Source of the DNA: Epiperipatus broadwayi
Taxonomy: Eukaryota > Onychophora > Udeonychophora > Euonychophora > Peripatidae
Direction: 5' to 3'
Assembly: GCA_028023455.1 (NCBI GenBank)
Contig: JAQFVV010000111.1
Span: forward strand, 4,151,416 to 4,215,415
DNA: 64,000 bases
Of the stretch, positions 45,379 to 57,559 are shown in pieces. A model generated the notes under the pieces. It made no database searches. It was not told the origin of the DNA and was given only the letters and a program-made list of their open reading frames with translations. Positions within the stretch are counted from its first letter, which is position 1; each line of letters begins with the position of its first letter. Position numbers and translations under genes: made by a program.

Positions 45379-46939
45379 TGTATAACGGGACGATCCTTTT
45401 CAGGACTCGAGGAAGTTGCATCTAGCTATAGTCAGACTTTGAGTCTTCTTATAGAATGCCATGGATGATGTGATTTAAAATACAATTCAATTCACTCCTC
45501 TATTAATGACCTCATTACTCTCGGAATTCGAGCTCAGAGTAGAAATTTGCAATCGACTCTCTTCAGGCATTTCCACAAATATCCCATAATAATGATAAAT
45601 TTAGTATAAGCTATATATAACTTTCTTATAAATTTTAAATTACTAAGTTGATTCAATATATATATGCGTGAGTATGTATATGTATAATTATTGGTTTTAT
45701 AAAATGACTAAATAAAATAAACAAATGAGACCTGTTTAATTTTAAAATCAAGTTTAACACATTTTAATCCGTAATAAAAAACAAAAATATTATCACATAA
45801 AAACATTAAATTTAGAATTATAATCTATGCTTATAGATATACACTAATAAATTATTTAATATTAAAAAAAATACTGTAATCATTTACATATATATAATTT
45901 AAAATCATGCATATAATAAATAATACACATGATACATTATAAATCTACCTATTGTGTCATTAAAATGATTCAGTATGTGTTGTATGTCTATATACAATAA
46001 CATCCATTCACACTAGATTAATAATAGAATGTATTCTGATATTAGTTATGTATGTTTAAAAATATATTATGTTAATTGTCATGGAAGATTCAATTTGGAA
46101 TATAATAAAACTTACTTCCAAATTGAAATAATTTAAAAATGTTTACCTTAGTCAGCCATCATTTTCATATATTAAAATATCAACATCTAAATTTTATTAA
46201 ATAAAAAAAAAATGTTCATCTTATCAGTTCTCCATTTTAATATATGAAGTAATTTTTCTAAGTAAATATAATTATCCACAAAGGAAATAAAGTTTAAGGG
46301 TTTATTAAAATACACAATGAAGTAATCCAAGACAAGAAAGAATAACAGTTTTATATCCCTCCTTAGACGAAATAAAATGACAATGAATGTTGAAACATAA
46401 AGTTCATTGATCATTCTTCGAAGACGCAATCCAGATATTCATTCTTAAAAATATTTATGTAGTAAAATATTTAACATCTACTTCAATATAATACTCCAAT
46501 AATAAGGCAGCTTTTTAAATGAGAATTACTAATGATTATATTTAGGCATTGATTAAGTAGAAATAAATTTACATGTTCAGGTTTAAAACATCAGCAGAAA
46601 TCCCTGGCATAAATTATCTAGCCAAATAACATCTTTATAAATTTTTGTCTTTTTAAATATATATTTTGTAAACTCATTTTAAGATGTTGATAACTTTTAT
46701 AACCTTGTTAATTACAATGATTATTTTTTTAGTAGTTCTTTATTATATTCAAAGGCAGTAAATTAATTACTTGAAGCAGGTTTTAAAATATTGAATCTTC
46801 TTTTTTAATTTTTTCTTAAATGTTTTTCTAGAATTCCAACACATTTAAATTTACAGATGTAGTTCCGCGCCTTTGAAAACTAAATAGAAGATTATTGTTA
46901 TAACAATATTAGTCTGCTTTTATCACTGGATTAATTTCA
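45379..46939 (-). mobile_element. LTR 3 (5' LTR, truncated), ~1.56 kb preserved
   Basis: It follows LTR 1 base for base at about 99% over its first several hundred bases, then at lower identity to 46939, where similarity stops at '..ggattaatttcat' and the family B repeat begins. The 5' ~0.9 kb of the LTR (minus sense) is missing, so the U3 promoter part is lost and the element cannot have been normally transcribed since. It contains the same short minus frame at 46429-46187 as LTR 1. Confidence 0.82.
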
Positions 46940-47420
46940 TAGATATGCTTTAACCCTCTTTTAATTATATTATAAGCTATGCAGATTTATTAAGAACTCA
47001 GATTACTTTTAAGTATTCCTTTTAGCATGTTTAAGATGGCTAATTAATGAACTGGCATATGGTAGTTTCGTGGAATGAAACTATAAAATTTTGTGTACTT
47101 TTAGTTATTAAGTAATATTATGTTTAATGTGGCGAGTGTGTCTTTAGGAAGCACATACATGCATATATACCTTGCTGTATGTTTTTATATGAATGGGCTT
47201 CTGGTTTTAATGGCCACCCCATCTACTTAGTTTGGGTGGCTCTTTTTTGGAACTGGAACATGAGGGTCCAGATGGTTTATAAGCTGCTCTGATCACCAAG
47301 CTATATGTTCTATTTATTTACAGCAAGTCGTACGGTCCATGAGAACCGAGTGTTTGGTACTGAATCTCCTGAGTAACTACACATTCGAGATGCACACCTC
47401 TCTTGTAATATATATGCTGT
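46940..47420 (+). mobile_element. Interspersed repeat family B, second copy (empty site)
   Basis: Homologous to 36507-37500 without the 460-bp palindrome: the sequence passes from 'gcagatttattaag' directly to 'attacttttaagtattcc' near 46985-47012. It joins LTR 3 abruptly at 46939/46940. The minus frame at 47522-47310 is not conserved in the other copy. Confidence 0.6.
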
Positions 47421-47424
47421 AGTT

Positions 47425-48225
47425 TCTGAAGTCATACTACAAAGCCCCAGTTCATCCCTCCATAATGTAATGTAATATTTCAGCATTGATCTGAATATGT
47501 AATCTGATTTATACGTATACAATCTGCATAAAGAGCTTATTGCAGCTCGTTATGTGTTATTAAATGTTGTGATGATAAATAATCATTCTTACACTGACTT
47601 AACCATTGCAAACCTAATAGGTCAGGCTTAGTAAAATCAGGGCATGATAGACCGTAGATACTTAAACTTGTAATAAACTCTTAAATTATAGTGTATCAGA
47701 TGAGATTCTGTTACTTGCTCATCATTGTTCCACCTGCCTTCAATGCACTTTTGTTTATTTGATTTATATTGATTAATTAAAATATATTAAATTATAATAA
47801 CTGTGTTGCATATCATTTGTAATTCTTCCCAAATCTTAGTTAAATCTTTTAATACTAAATCTTAGTTAAGTTTTTTAAAATTAGTGTTAATTATTAATAT
47901 ATGCATTATCTAGCCAGCCATAGATGTGTGTTTATTTCAAGTATAATAATTTAGTTAATGTTCCCTGAGTCTCTTGTTTTACCCTTTGCTACTGCCAGCA
48001 TGCGAACTAAGAAATTCTGAGTATAGCCTCATATATGTGTCATTCATAGGATAGTACATCATGGAGTGCTGGTGGAGGAGCTGAGGTGCAATCAGATTTG
48101 AGGTCTCAAACCCTCATCTAAATAAGCCTTGGTATAATTTGCCAGGACTCTGAATTTTGTTGCATGAGTGTACAAATATGACCGTTACAATATACACTAC
48201 CTTATTATATAATTTTCCATTTATT
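47425..48225. other. Unassigned; GC-richer patch at 47960-48180
   Basis: The patch contains 'ctactgccagcatgcgaac', 'gagtgctggtggaggagctg' and 'gccaggactctgaat'. It stands out from the surrounding AT-rich DNA but has no frame or family I recognise. Confidence 0.4.
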
Positions 48226-48229
48226 TTTA

Positions 48230-49460
48230 TTGACCAGTTATTAACTAAATTTATTGAATTTTATAAATATGCTTACAATTATTTAAGCTATGTTTAATAT
48301 AATAATATGTTTCTAATATTTGTTTTCTTTTTGGATTTTTAATGTAATTTAAAAGTTTAATATTTTTGCAACATTTATTTTATGTTCATAAGTAATGAAT
48401 ATATAAAGCACATTTAATATCTCACCTATTAATTACATTATGTTTATTGGTTCTTACATCTTTTTCCCTGAATGACCATAATAAATCACATTACTTTGAT
48501 AACAATTAATTTTATATACAATTCCTTATTTGTATTTTATACTGTCTCTTATTTTATAATTGCCTATTATTTTTTCTAGATATTATTTGATCATCCAATA
48601 TTTATATAATTTTTGTTTTTATTAATGTATTATAAGTTTTGGGTAATATAAAAGTTTGATCCATTTTTTATTTGAACTATTTTTATTATCATCATTATAA
48701 TATATTTTGCATAGAAATGTTATTATTTATTAATAAAAAATATATTTTAAATATTTTTAGAATTATATCTATAATCTATATATAATTTAATACATTGATT
48801 GTTTTATAAATCAATCACATTTTTATCTGTATTGTATTTATCATTTTTATATGTAAAATTTTGAATAATTGCCATCTTTTGTGCCCATGCTTGTTGAAAA
48901 TATACAGAAATAATTTTTCTTAACTTATTTTTTTAATAAAAAGTTTTAATATAAATTTGTTATTTATTACCTGTGTGAATTTCTACATCTAAATATTTAA
49001 TCTTACCTTCAAATTCTGCTTCTAAATTTAATATTGTATATGTTATTATTATAATCATTATAAAATTATTCATAATTCTTTTATTACTAATAATTAAAAT
49101 ATCATCAACTTTATCTAGAGAATTGTATTATTTCTTGGCTAATTATTCTTTTTTTTTAATTATAATACTTTCTAATTCATTTATAAATATTGATAAGATT
49201 AAGCCACTGATTGCCCCCCCCCCCCAGTATGTGATCATTTATGTATATTCCAAAATTCATTAATGTTAAACTTTCTACTGTAATATTTATTATGTTTATA
49301 TATTGATTTACATTTTTTATTAATATTTGTATACTTTTAAATAGATTTTTTAATATCCAGTGTAAAAATATTTGACTCCTAGTCAATTTTATATTAATAT
49401 GAAGATTTATAAAGCCTCTCATGAATTATTATTTCAAAATTATTTTTTAGAAGATGAAAT
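48230..49460 (-). pseudogene. Penelope-like element: RT plus GIY-YIG endonuclease (decayed)
   Basis: Read on the minus strand through several frame changes, this shows the PLE order. Near 49240-49180 is the block around PISGLISSIFMNELE (RT; its start is disrupted by a C12 run at 49214-49225). Near 49115-49090 is the catalytic YVDDILIIS, and near 49000 KYLDVEIHTGN (the FLDVxI block). Near 48650 comes LYYPKL, the linker; near 48510-48420 VYKIN.., YYGHSGKKM and RTNEH, the GIY-YIG core with conserved Arg and His; near 48320-48240 NPKRKQILETYYYIKHS, the endonuclease C-terminus with its Glu. PLEs reverse-transcribe from nicks made by this endonuclease. Many stops and indels make it dead. It is the only recognisable PLE RT in the window. 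The weakly open frame at 49422-49177 is part of it. Confidence 0.82.
49214..49225. repeat. C12 homopolymer
   Basis: Twelve C residues, unusual in this AT-rich context, fall within the RT-coding region of the decayed PLE, where the family has a Gly-rich block. Confidence 0.95.
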
Positions 49461-49531
49461 TATTGTGTACTATTATCTTCAAACCAATAAGAAGTTAGTG
49501 AGCAATCTGTGCAAGTAATCCCATAAATTAA

Positions 49532-49630
49532 AACAGGAAAAACTCTCCATACAGTAGTGCTATTCAGTGTAAGCCAAAGTAATCAATGGATGCATGGTGA
49601 TCATGTGATGTTTAGTGGTTTAATTCCATA
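49532..49630. repeat. Repeat family C, short copy
   Basis: 'aacaggaaaaactctccata' at 49532 and 'taatcaatggatgc' match the start of the unit at 60480. 'ggtgatcatgtgatgtttagtggttt' (49599-49624) is the reverse complement of 60884-60910. The copy thus joins one end of the unit to its inverted other end, as in a rearranged or foldback copy. Confidence 0.55.
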
Positions 49631-49634
49631 AATA

Positions 49635-49980
49635 TTTGTCCATATGCATATAAATTGACCACATAGCAAGATTAATTTAGAAGTATTACCTATCTTTAGA
49701 TTCTTAATTAAACAAATGCGTTCTGCCAATACAGATTCAACTTATTCACTTTACCTACAAAGAGGAGGTAACTATCCAATATTTTCTCTTTAAATGCCCA
49801 TCACTTCAAATTTATCAAACTCTCATTACATCTGTCACTATATCACAATCAGCCCCATTCATAAAGCTCGTCAATAGCATAGAAAGAACAACTATTTTTA
49901 TTCTATTTACTCTTTCATTCCTTAGATGTCATTTCTGCTTCAGCCCAACTTCAAGAACCTATAATCACATTTCTACAACA
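49635..49980. other. Unassigned
   Basis: Sequence of moderate complexity between repeat C and the SINE; nothing recognised. Confidence 0.4.
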
Positions 49981-49986
49981 AAATAT

Positions 49987-50096
49987 TAGCCAAGAGGTCA
50001 CAGCCACCTTGCAAGCAAGCAGTTGGTTGCAGACGGTTGTTGTGGGTTTGTCTCCTGGCTGATGCTATGACATATGAAAATAAATAAATAAATAAA
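49987..50096 (+). mobile_element. tRNA-derived SINE, copy 1
   Basis: It begins 'agccaagaggtcacagcc' and continues 'ccttgcaagcaagcag', 'ggttgcagacgg', 'ttgtgggtttgtctcctggc' and 'gatgctatgacatatg', ending in an (AAAT)n tail. The start resembles an A box (T-R-G-Y-..-A-..-G), and the 'gggtttgtctcc' part a degraded B box. It matches the copies at 53332-53438 (minus) and 59242-59345 (plus). Confidence 0.78.
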
Positions 50097-50099
50097 ATT

Positions 50100-52105
50100 G
50101 AAAATCAAACTCTCACCCTTCCAGATATATACGCAGCCACATAGGGCTTAATAATCGTACCTACACTGCTGTAATCACTTGTCATTAAAATTAGGATATG
50201 ATCTTTGCTTTAATATTCAGTACCTTTATTTAACCACATAGTTTCCTCATTGTAAAACTCCTATATAATTAATCAGTCATCCAATCAAACACTAACACAT
50301 AAAAACCAGTTTTACAGCACAGCTCATATTTGGATTAATTTTCTACTATTTGTACCTCTTTGAATCTCATATAAATAGCACACATGTACTATACACTTAT
50401 AGCACACATGTACTATACACTTAAACTAAAATAAACTATGTAACCACATATTTCATCAATGAAGATTATATTTAAAAGTAAAAAAAATGCACACATACAT
50501 AGAAAATGTTATATTTTTGAATTTTCAAATTATAATTTGTTAATATTATTTTAATAATTGATAATATAGTGACTTATACACTTATGGAATATTATTTTAA
50601 TTAACATTTGAGAAATTATTGAATGGTCTAATATGAAAGATTTAATAATTCTCACATATTTATGAAAATGTATATTGTGTAAAAATAAAATATATGAGCA
50701 TTTTACTTATGGCATGAATTATGATTTATAAGATGTTTTTATATAACATTTTACTTATAATTTTATGAGGATTGTAATAAAGTTGTTCTTTTATCTACAA
50801 AAACTTATAATTTATGAATAAATATAAAAATAATAACTTTAAAAATGTTTAAATTCTTGTTTTATTGAAACTGTTTGACTATAATGATATTTTGTTAGTT
50901 TTATTATTTTTTATGGCATGTTAATTTTATATCAACATATAATATTTTATCTTTATGTCATGTACAGCGAAGTGAAAAAATGCTGCTATGAAAAACCACA
51001 ATTGTTGTTTAAAAAATGATTGAATTGTTTATTGCCCCCCCCGTAACCGAAAAAGGGCCAAAAACAAAAAATAAAAATAAAACCTAGAAGGAGGGAGGGA
51101 AGACAGGAAACCACCATTGATCATGATTAAGAGATAATTCTTAATTATAAGTTAATTAAACCTTCATTTGTTTAATACTTTGAATGAATTAATGCAGTGG
51201 TAGAGATGGTGGACCCTAAATGTCAAAGCCTATGGAATGCAACTTAGCCCTATTATTTTTGGCATCTCAACAATAAACTATTCAGTTATTCTTTTTATAT
51301 ATTAATCTTCAAATTTTAATGAGTATTGAAAAGGGCGGAAATGTGATTAAAGAAATTACAAACCTAAAACAACAGCCCAGGTTGGAAGGTTAATTTCCTT
51401 CTATGTAACTACATATATATCCAGTGTTAAACTATCAATTTATATAAATTCATAGACATGCACTTAGAAAAGTTTACTTACCTCATCGGATGAATGATGA
51501 GTAATAGCAGAAAAACAATAAAGAGATGATGAGTATACCAAAACACATTATACAGACTAGACCTATAAAATAATTGTTCTTTGTTTATCAAAACAAATTT
51601 TAAACTTAATTAAAATTGTTTTTTTAAATAATGTAAAATATAAAATTAGAATAAAGTATCTTAATGATATAACTAATGCATTAAAATGTATGATATAGCT
51701 TTAAAACTAAGAGGTTGAATAAATCACATTAAAAAAATAGAAAGCATTGAAGTATCACCATTTGATCATAAATGATGACGTAAAACGACTTCTTAAATCA
51801 AGATTTCTATGCACAAATGGTAAATCCATTACTATTGCACCTATTTATTTTTTTTAATTACAAGCAGGGAAACTTTAATATACATATATTACTGTACAAT
51901 ACATCATATAATCTCATTATTATTTCATTTGACATCAAAATAAGTCATAGTCAAAAATATTTCCTCAGTAATCTGTATAACCAAATCTAATACAACAGAA
52001 TATGTGTTTTCACATATTTTTTCTTTAAAAATAATCGTTAATATTTAATAGTTAGTCGGTTTTTAAAATATAGAAAAGAAGTGGGAATTAACAAAATTAT
52101 AATGT
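50100..52105. other. Unassigned AT-rich DNA
   Basis: It contains a 24-bp tandem duplication ('atagcacacatgtactatac' at 50375 and 50399) and a C8 run at 51035-51042 followed by 'gtaaccgaaaaagggcc' and a GGAGGGAGGGAAG tract at about 51092. No genes recognised. Confidence 0.45.
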
Positions 52106-52108
52106 TTT

Positions 52109-52872
52109 AATAACTGAAATACAGGCTTATTATATACCTGTATCAATGTATGTAATATATAGGGTACATGAGCATAGACTTTCACACAATCTATCACTCT
52201 ATCTCATATAACTGATACACTTGAACACACATGTCACACTTGAACACACATATGTCTAAAAAATAAATAATCACCAATATACATATTTCATGCTAAACCA
52301 GCAATCATCAGTTGGTCCAGATTATCATCTCTACACATATATGCAATAAATGCTCAGATATATATTAAGATAGCCAATCTTCATACTTTAATGGATAGGC
52401 ATCAATCCACTCCACACTCCAACTCTTCAACTATCCATCCAATTAAAAATCTGATGGAATGCTCAAAGGCCACCCTGAGGCCGAGATTCTCGTCACATCC
52501 ACGTTGACCTAAAGTCAATCTGATCCCTCATGTACTGGATATAATCAATTTACTACATATACAAGGGATGGGAAGACATCTCTACTATGTAATAACTGAA
52601 ATACAGGCTTATTACATACCAGTTGAAGAGTTGGAGTGTGGATTGGATAGAAGCCTGTCCATTAAAGTATAAAGATTGGCTATCTTAATATATATCTGAG
52701 CCCTTATTGCATATGTGTGTAGAGATGATAACCTGGACCAACTGATGATTGCTGGTTTAGCATGAAATATGTATATTGGTGATTATTTATCTTTTCGACA
52801 TATCAGTGATATGAGATAGAGTGGTGGGTCATGTGAAAATCTGTGCTCATATACCCTCTATATTATATAATG
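52109..52872. mobile_element. Inverted dimer of the tRNA-box-B repeat
   Basis: Left arm (about 52148-52480) and right arm (about 52620-52872) are reverse complements over ~250 bp: 'agggtacatgagcatagactttcacac' against 'gtgtgaaa..gctcatataccct', 'caccaatatacatatttcatgctaaaccagcaatcatcagttggtccag' against its complement, and 'caatccactccacactccaactcttcaac' against its complement. 'taataactgaaatacaggcttatta' occurs at 52109 and again at 52590, and a variant begins the copy at 59655, so it is an element end. A unique middle (52480-52590) separates the arms. Non-coding. Confidence 0.78.
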
Positions 52873-52874
52873 TT

Positions 52875-53330
52875 TTAAATAAAAAATATACTATGTAGTA
52901 ATGAAAAGAATTATTCAGATATATTCATATATTCGAAGTTCTTACTTTTTTAAAAAAATTAGTGAGTGTTGCTTTACAAGGTAGCATTGGAAAGCAAATA
53001 CGGTAATGAATATTATTAAATGGCTTAAACAATACAATTTGATTGGAGATCTTTTTTTTTTACATATCTTTGATCATATGTTTCTCTAATGTGTGGTGGA
53101 ATAGAAGTATGTAATATATTTAAATACTTATTACATGAAATTAAGTTTTTCTAAAATAATGTAAACATTAAGTTAAATTGTAACCATGTAGCTTACTACA
53201 AAAAGTACATTTTTTCACAATGTAATCCATAATATGAGAAATAAATCTGACTTCTAGGTTGATGGATGGTTTTGATAGTATTGAATTAACAATGAAAAGA
53301 TGCATTGATGAAAACAAAAACTTGCAAATA
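52875..53330. other. Unassigned AT-rich DNA
   Basis: No feature recognised. Confidence 0.45.
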
Positions 53331-53331
53331 C

Positions 53332-53438
53332 AATTTTTTTCTTCATATGTCATAGCATCGGCCGAGAGGAGAACCCGCAACAACCGTCTGCAACCGACTG
53401 CTTGCTTGCAAGGCAGCTGCGCTGACCTCTCGGCTAAC
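53332..53438 (-). mobile_element. tRNA-derived SINE, copy 2 (best preserved head)
   Basis: The minus strand begins 'ttagccgagaggtcagcgcagctgcc', an A box fitting TAGCCGAGAGG, and continues 'ttgcaagcaagcagtcgg', 'gttgcgggttctcctctcgg' and 'cgatgctatgacatatg', ending in an A-rich tail. It is much more GC-rich than its surroundings, consistent with a recent insertion. The plus-strand (53259-53474) and minus-strand (53491-53168) frames across it are incidental. Confidence 0.82.
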
Positions 53439-53444
53439 AATTTG

Positions 53445-56400
53445 ATATCAATCTGGATCGCAACTACAAAGTAACTTAATTCAATACTCAAATGATGAGA
53501 ATGCTATATTTTTTATCATGTCTAGACAATACTAATAATATCTGCCTGCAATGTCGGACTGGATTTGAATTAGTAACCTTTAATCCCCCCTCCCAATAAT
53601 CAACAATAGTTAATCGGTATAATCATTTTGTGTTGGTCAGTAAATGATTATCTAGTACGTTTGTCAGAATGAGAAACCGATCAAACCCCAATCATCCAGC
53701 AACTGTTAAGCTTCGTTCTTCGCTGTTTGCTTATGAGAGACCGCGTAGAAGCGGCCTTTGCTCAGAAGTGGGCAATTTAAAAGCTGTTTTATCACTACCT
53801 ATTAGTATAATGTGATATATAATATACACATTTAAAAACAAAGGAATAAAAGATCCTTCAAAATACGTTTAATTTTTTTTCATTATTTATTTAGTTCGTT
53901 TATGGATGTAAAAGATTTTGATTAATGCCATCTTTCATAAAGATGCTTTTAGCTGCTAATTTTCTGACAGGTGAAATGTTTATTTATTGAAAGTTGAGTA
54001 TTTCTTGACTTGACAATCTACAGCTTAAATCTTTATAATTAAACTGCATATGTTAAGAAGAGAAACTGTTAACGTGGATTTGTTGAAGAATTCTAAAACA
54101 TCAATTATAATAGACAAGTCAACTCAAGATTTTTTGCTTTCAAGTTCTTCGAGGGGTGAAAACAAAAAAAAAGTTTTAAAATGTATCTTTCTATCGTTCT
54201 CGATTTCTGTTTATAGATTACTAGAATAAACAGGCTAGTTAGGCGTCTATTTATTCAAATAGCTACTAACTCATTCACTTAATTAATGTGATTTCTGTAC
54301 ATCTACAATTACTCATCTATTTATTTATTCTTTATGGTTATCAACCTCGTCTACTAAAAACATAAAATATTTTCCTTAATAATCTATAATACCGTATTAC
54401 TATTTTTTAAATGACAGATCTAATTAAATAAAATCTTTATTCGTGAGATAAGCAGCAGTAACAGTAACTTTCTGTTGAACTGAAGGTCAAAAGTTCAAAT
54501 TCAGCTGAAAACTGAATATTTCTTCTATCTAAAAATCGACTTCGAATTTACTCATCCTTAAATGGTATCTTTCTAACTTGAAGTACAATTTTAGTAATTG
54601 CTTATATTTACTACAGACATCAATTTTATATATAACTAGCATTAAAGTTAAGATTTATTTCCATATTGTAACTAGCATTAAAGTTAAGACTTATTTCCAT
54701 CTCTATGATTTTCAGTGTTTAAACATCATATGACATCTTCAACAATATGCCATTCATGTTGTATGGTTTAGTGCAGTAATTGAATAATGGAGTCATAAGT
54801 AAAAAATTGCTGAATTGAAACTCAATTTATCATTTGCAATTCTTTGAACATTTTGTAACTTCCTTCTAATCATTCACTTGATTTATTACTTGTTTTGTTT
54901 ATGTTTAATTTCTAAAAGATTCAAACCATTACACATCCCCATTTATACTTTTTCCCTCCATTGAAAAGTCCTAAATTCATATTACTACAGAAGATTGTTA
55001 TAGAAGTATGCTTGAAATGTTGATAAAATTTGTCTTAGTTTCCATGTAAATAAATGCTGATTGTGTTTTAAAGTAACGAAATCTCATTAGAGAATGTAAC
55101 CATAACCCTAATTTCTTCTACTAGACCAAACAGTATTGAAAGAGATAATTATGTTTTTGATATTGCCTTAAATTGAAATATAAATTGGAATGGTAAGGAG
55201 GCATGGGTAACATAAAAAATGGGAAGTCATCAAAAACAATGAGCAACTATAAAATGATAAATATAGAAGGAATAAATATATAAGGAACATGAGAATCAGC
55301 ATAGAATATAAGTAATTATTAATTATATACATCACTAGCATTAACCAAAAATAATCAACAATTTCCTTTATGATTGGATTTAAAAGAGTTGCTATATCAA
55401 AATGTAGGCTACTTACTGATCTAGCCGATGCCAAACTTTGAGCATGATAAACAACAATAATTTGGATGCATATAGTTAAGTGCTAAAGTATCTATCATAA
55501 AAAAATAATGCTGAGATTCTGATATAAACTGATCATCATCAATAATCTGGTCATATAGTATCATGAGAATATAGGCCAATTATATACTAAATTTTCTCTA
55601 ACAAAATAAAATGTAGTGAATAAACTTTAAAGATATCCTTGTTCCACCCAGATAACTATTTGGATGACCAAACACATATATAAGTCTCTATATCTATATA
55701 AAGTAACCTCTATTACTCTTGACTAGCTTGTGAAGCAAGGGCCCTAAGCACTATAACTATAAATGTATCATCTTACTTTTTTATAATTGAAATAGTTTTA
55801 TTGGAATAATTTACAAATCCCCAAAATATTATGCTATTATGAAATCAAGTCACATACATTAACAATTCAAAGAACAGATAGCTGGAGAAATATAGACATT
55901 GAAATTATTTTTAAACAATTATTTAACCTTTTAAGCAGCTGTTACTTTATTGGACAAGTGAGGTAAAAAGATCAACTTTTAATTGGCCAAGACAAACTCA
56001 ACTGTCAAAATATATTAATCTTTTAAAATATTATATTCACTTTAGATTCATTTGTAAAAAGTATATTAATAATTTGTCAGGTTATGAAAGTGAACAAAAG
56101 TTTATTAAAAAATAAATTTCTATTTATTTATTGTAGAAATATTCAATAGCGACAAATTTAAAAGCAAAAGTTAGTAATGAATTAAAAAGAGTTGCTGACG
56201 TAAATTTTTTTTTTCAGTTTTACGTTACGGAAAAGTAAATATTTTTTTTGCTAAAATCTTAAATATTTTTCTAAAATAATTTTGTTTTTTAGCATATTTT
56301 ATGAAAATGATTTGTAATTTGTCAAAAAATAATTTTATAATGGTCTAAAATATTTATCATTTTCAAAATGAAAATCTTAGCATTTTTCTTTGATTAGGCA

Positions 56401-57555
56401 GTTTCTTTGTCCTTGACAGACAATCAGAATGTCTTTGATGGCTAAGAGCTAATGAACATCAAGATTTCTTCTTTGTTAAGCTTTACTGGCAGTTTTATTG
56501 ATTTTTTACTTGTAAAATAATTCAAGAGAGAGCAGCATCTTACAGAACTTTTAAAAACCTTTCCAATGACCATAAATTCACTATCGTAGCATTAAAAATG
56601 ATGAAATTAGAGTGATGTCAATCACACGTGAGACATCTCATAAGATTTGGGCTATTGGTTAATAAATTAACTAATCAGTAATTAAATAAATTGACAAATG
56701 GCATGATATGATTAATTCAAACTTATTGCATTTTTATCAACAAAATATAATTTCAGATAGTAATATTAATTTGTTGTTGTCTCTTACTAATTCAATTAAT
56801 TAGTATTACACTATAAACAGAATTGTTTCAACTTTCAATGATTAAAATTGACAAACAACATTTCAAAGATAAAAAAAATTATATTAAACTTAAACCCTCT
56901 TTTCCATTTCTTATGAAAATGAAATAGTCCTGTATAATTGAAAACTGGAGGGAAAATAAGATAAAAAAAATGTTGCAATTAAAAAATACTAATAATTACT
57001 TATTACCATTTATTATTTATTTAAAAAATATCTATAAATGTAAATATAATGTGCACTTTAAAATACCTTAGATTACCATGTTTTGTATTTCTTTTGAGTC
57101 TTTTCATAATTGTAATTTTTAGCTTTCCAGGATAATGTTCACAGCTAAATTTGTCCATATTTTCAGATTTTGCACAAGCTAAATTCCTTCATCTTTCCAA
57201 TATAATAACTTGCAGTTTGGGCTAAGAACATAATGAATTGAACTATTTTTTCACTTAATAATTTTCCTGGTCAAGTAAACATATAATGAATTTATCAATG
57301 ATTTTTCAATCTACTTTCCAGTTAGGCAAACACATAAAAAAGAAACAGTCATGCTTTTGGATGGAGACAAGACCTGCTACAGATTATTTCAGAGTTATTC
57401 TTTCTCTCAGTGATCAAGTTACATGATAAGGTTTAATGATATTTAGCTTTTAGCTAAAACTTAGCATATGGTTTTTATCAAATCTAGTTTAGAAACATTT
57501 AAAAATATTTTTAAAAACTAATAGTGAGATTAATCTTACTTCAGACTACTAAAAC
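53445..57555. other. Unassigned 4.1 kb with a few minor signals
   Basis: 53530-53780 is a GC-richer island ('tgagagaccgcgtagaagcggcc', 'tgctcagaagtgggc') with no open frame and no match. 54480-54525 holds a B-box-like 'aaaagttcaaattcagc'. 54633-54700 is a 36-bp tandem duplication starting 'taactagcattaaag'. A hydrophobic minus frame at 55434-55168 looks like chance. The rest is AT-rich. Confidence 0.4.
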
Positions 57556-57559
57556 TTTC

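Noticed and set aside
52109-52620. 31-bp direct repeat flanking 52140-52589 taken as a target-site duplication
   Set aside because: A variant of the same 31 bp begins the related copy at 59655, so it is part of the element's own end.
55168-55434. Hydrophobic 88-codon minus-strand frame resembling a membrane protein
   Set aside because: AT-rich DNA readily gives Ile/Leu/Phe/Tyr-rich frames; no promoter, homologue or neighbouring gene supports it.
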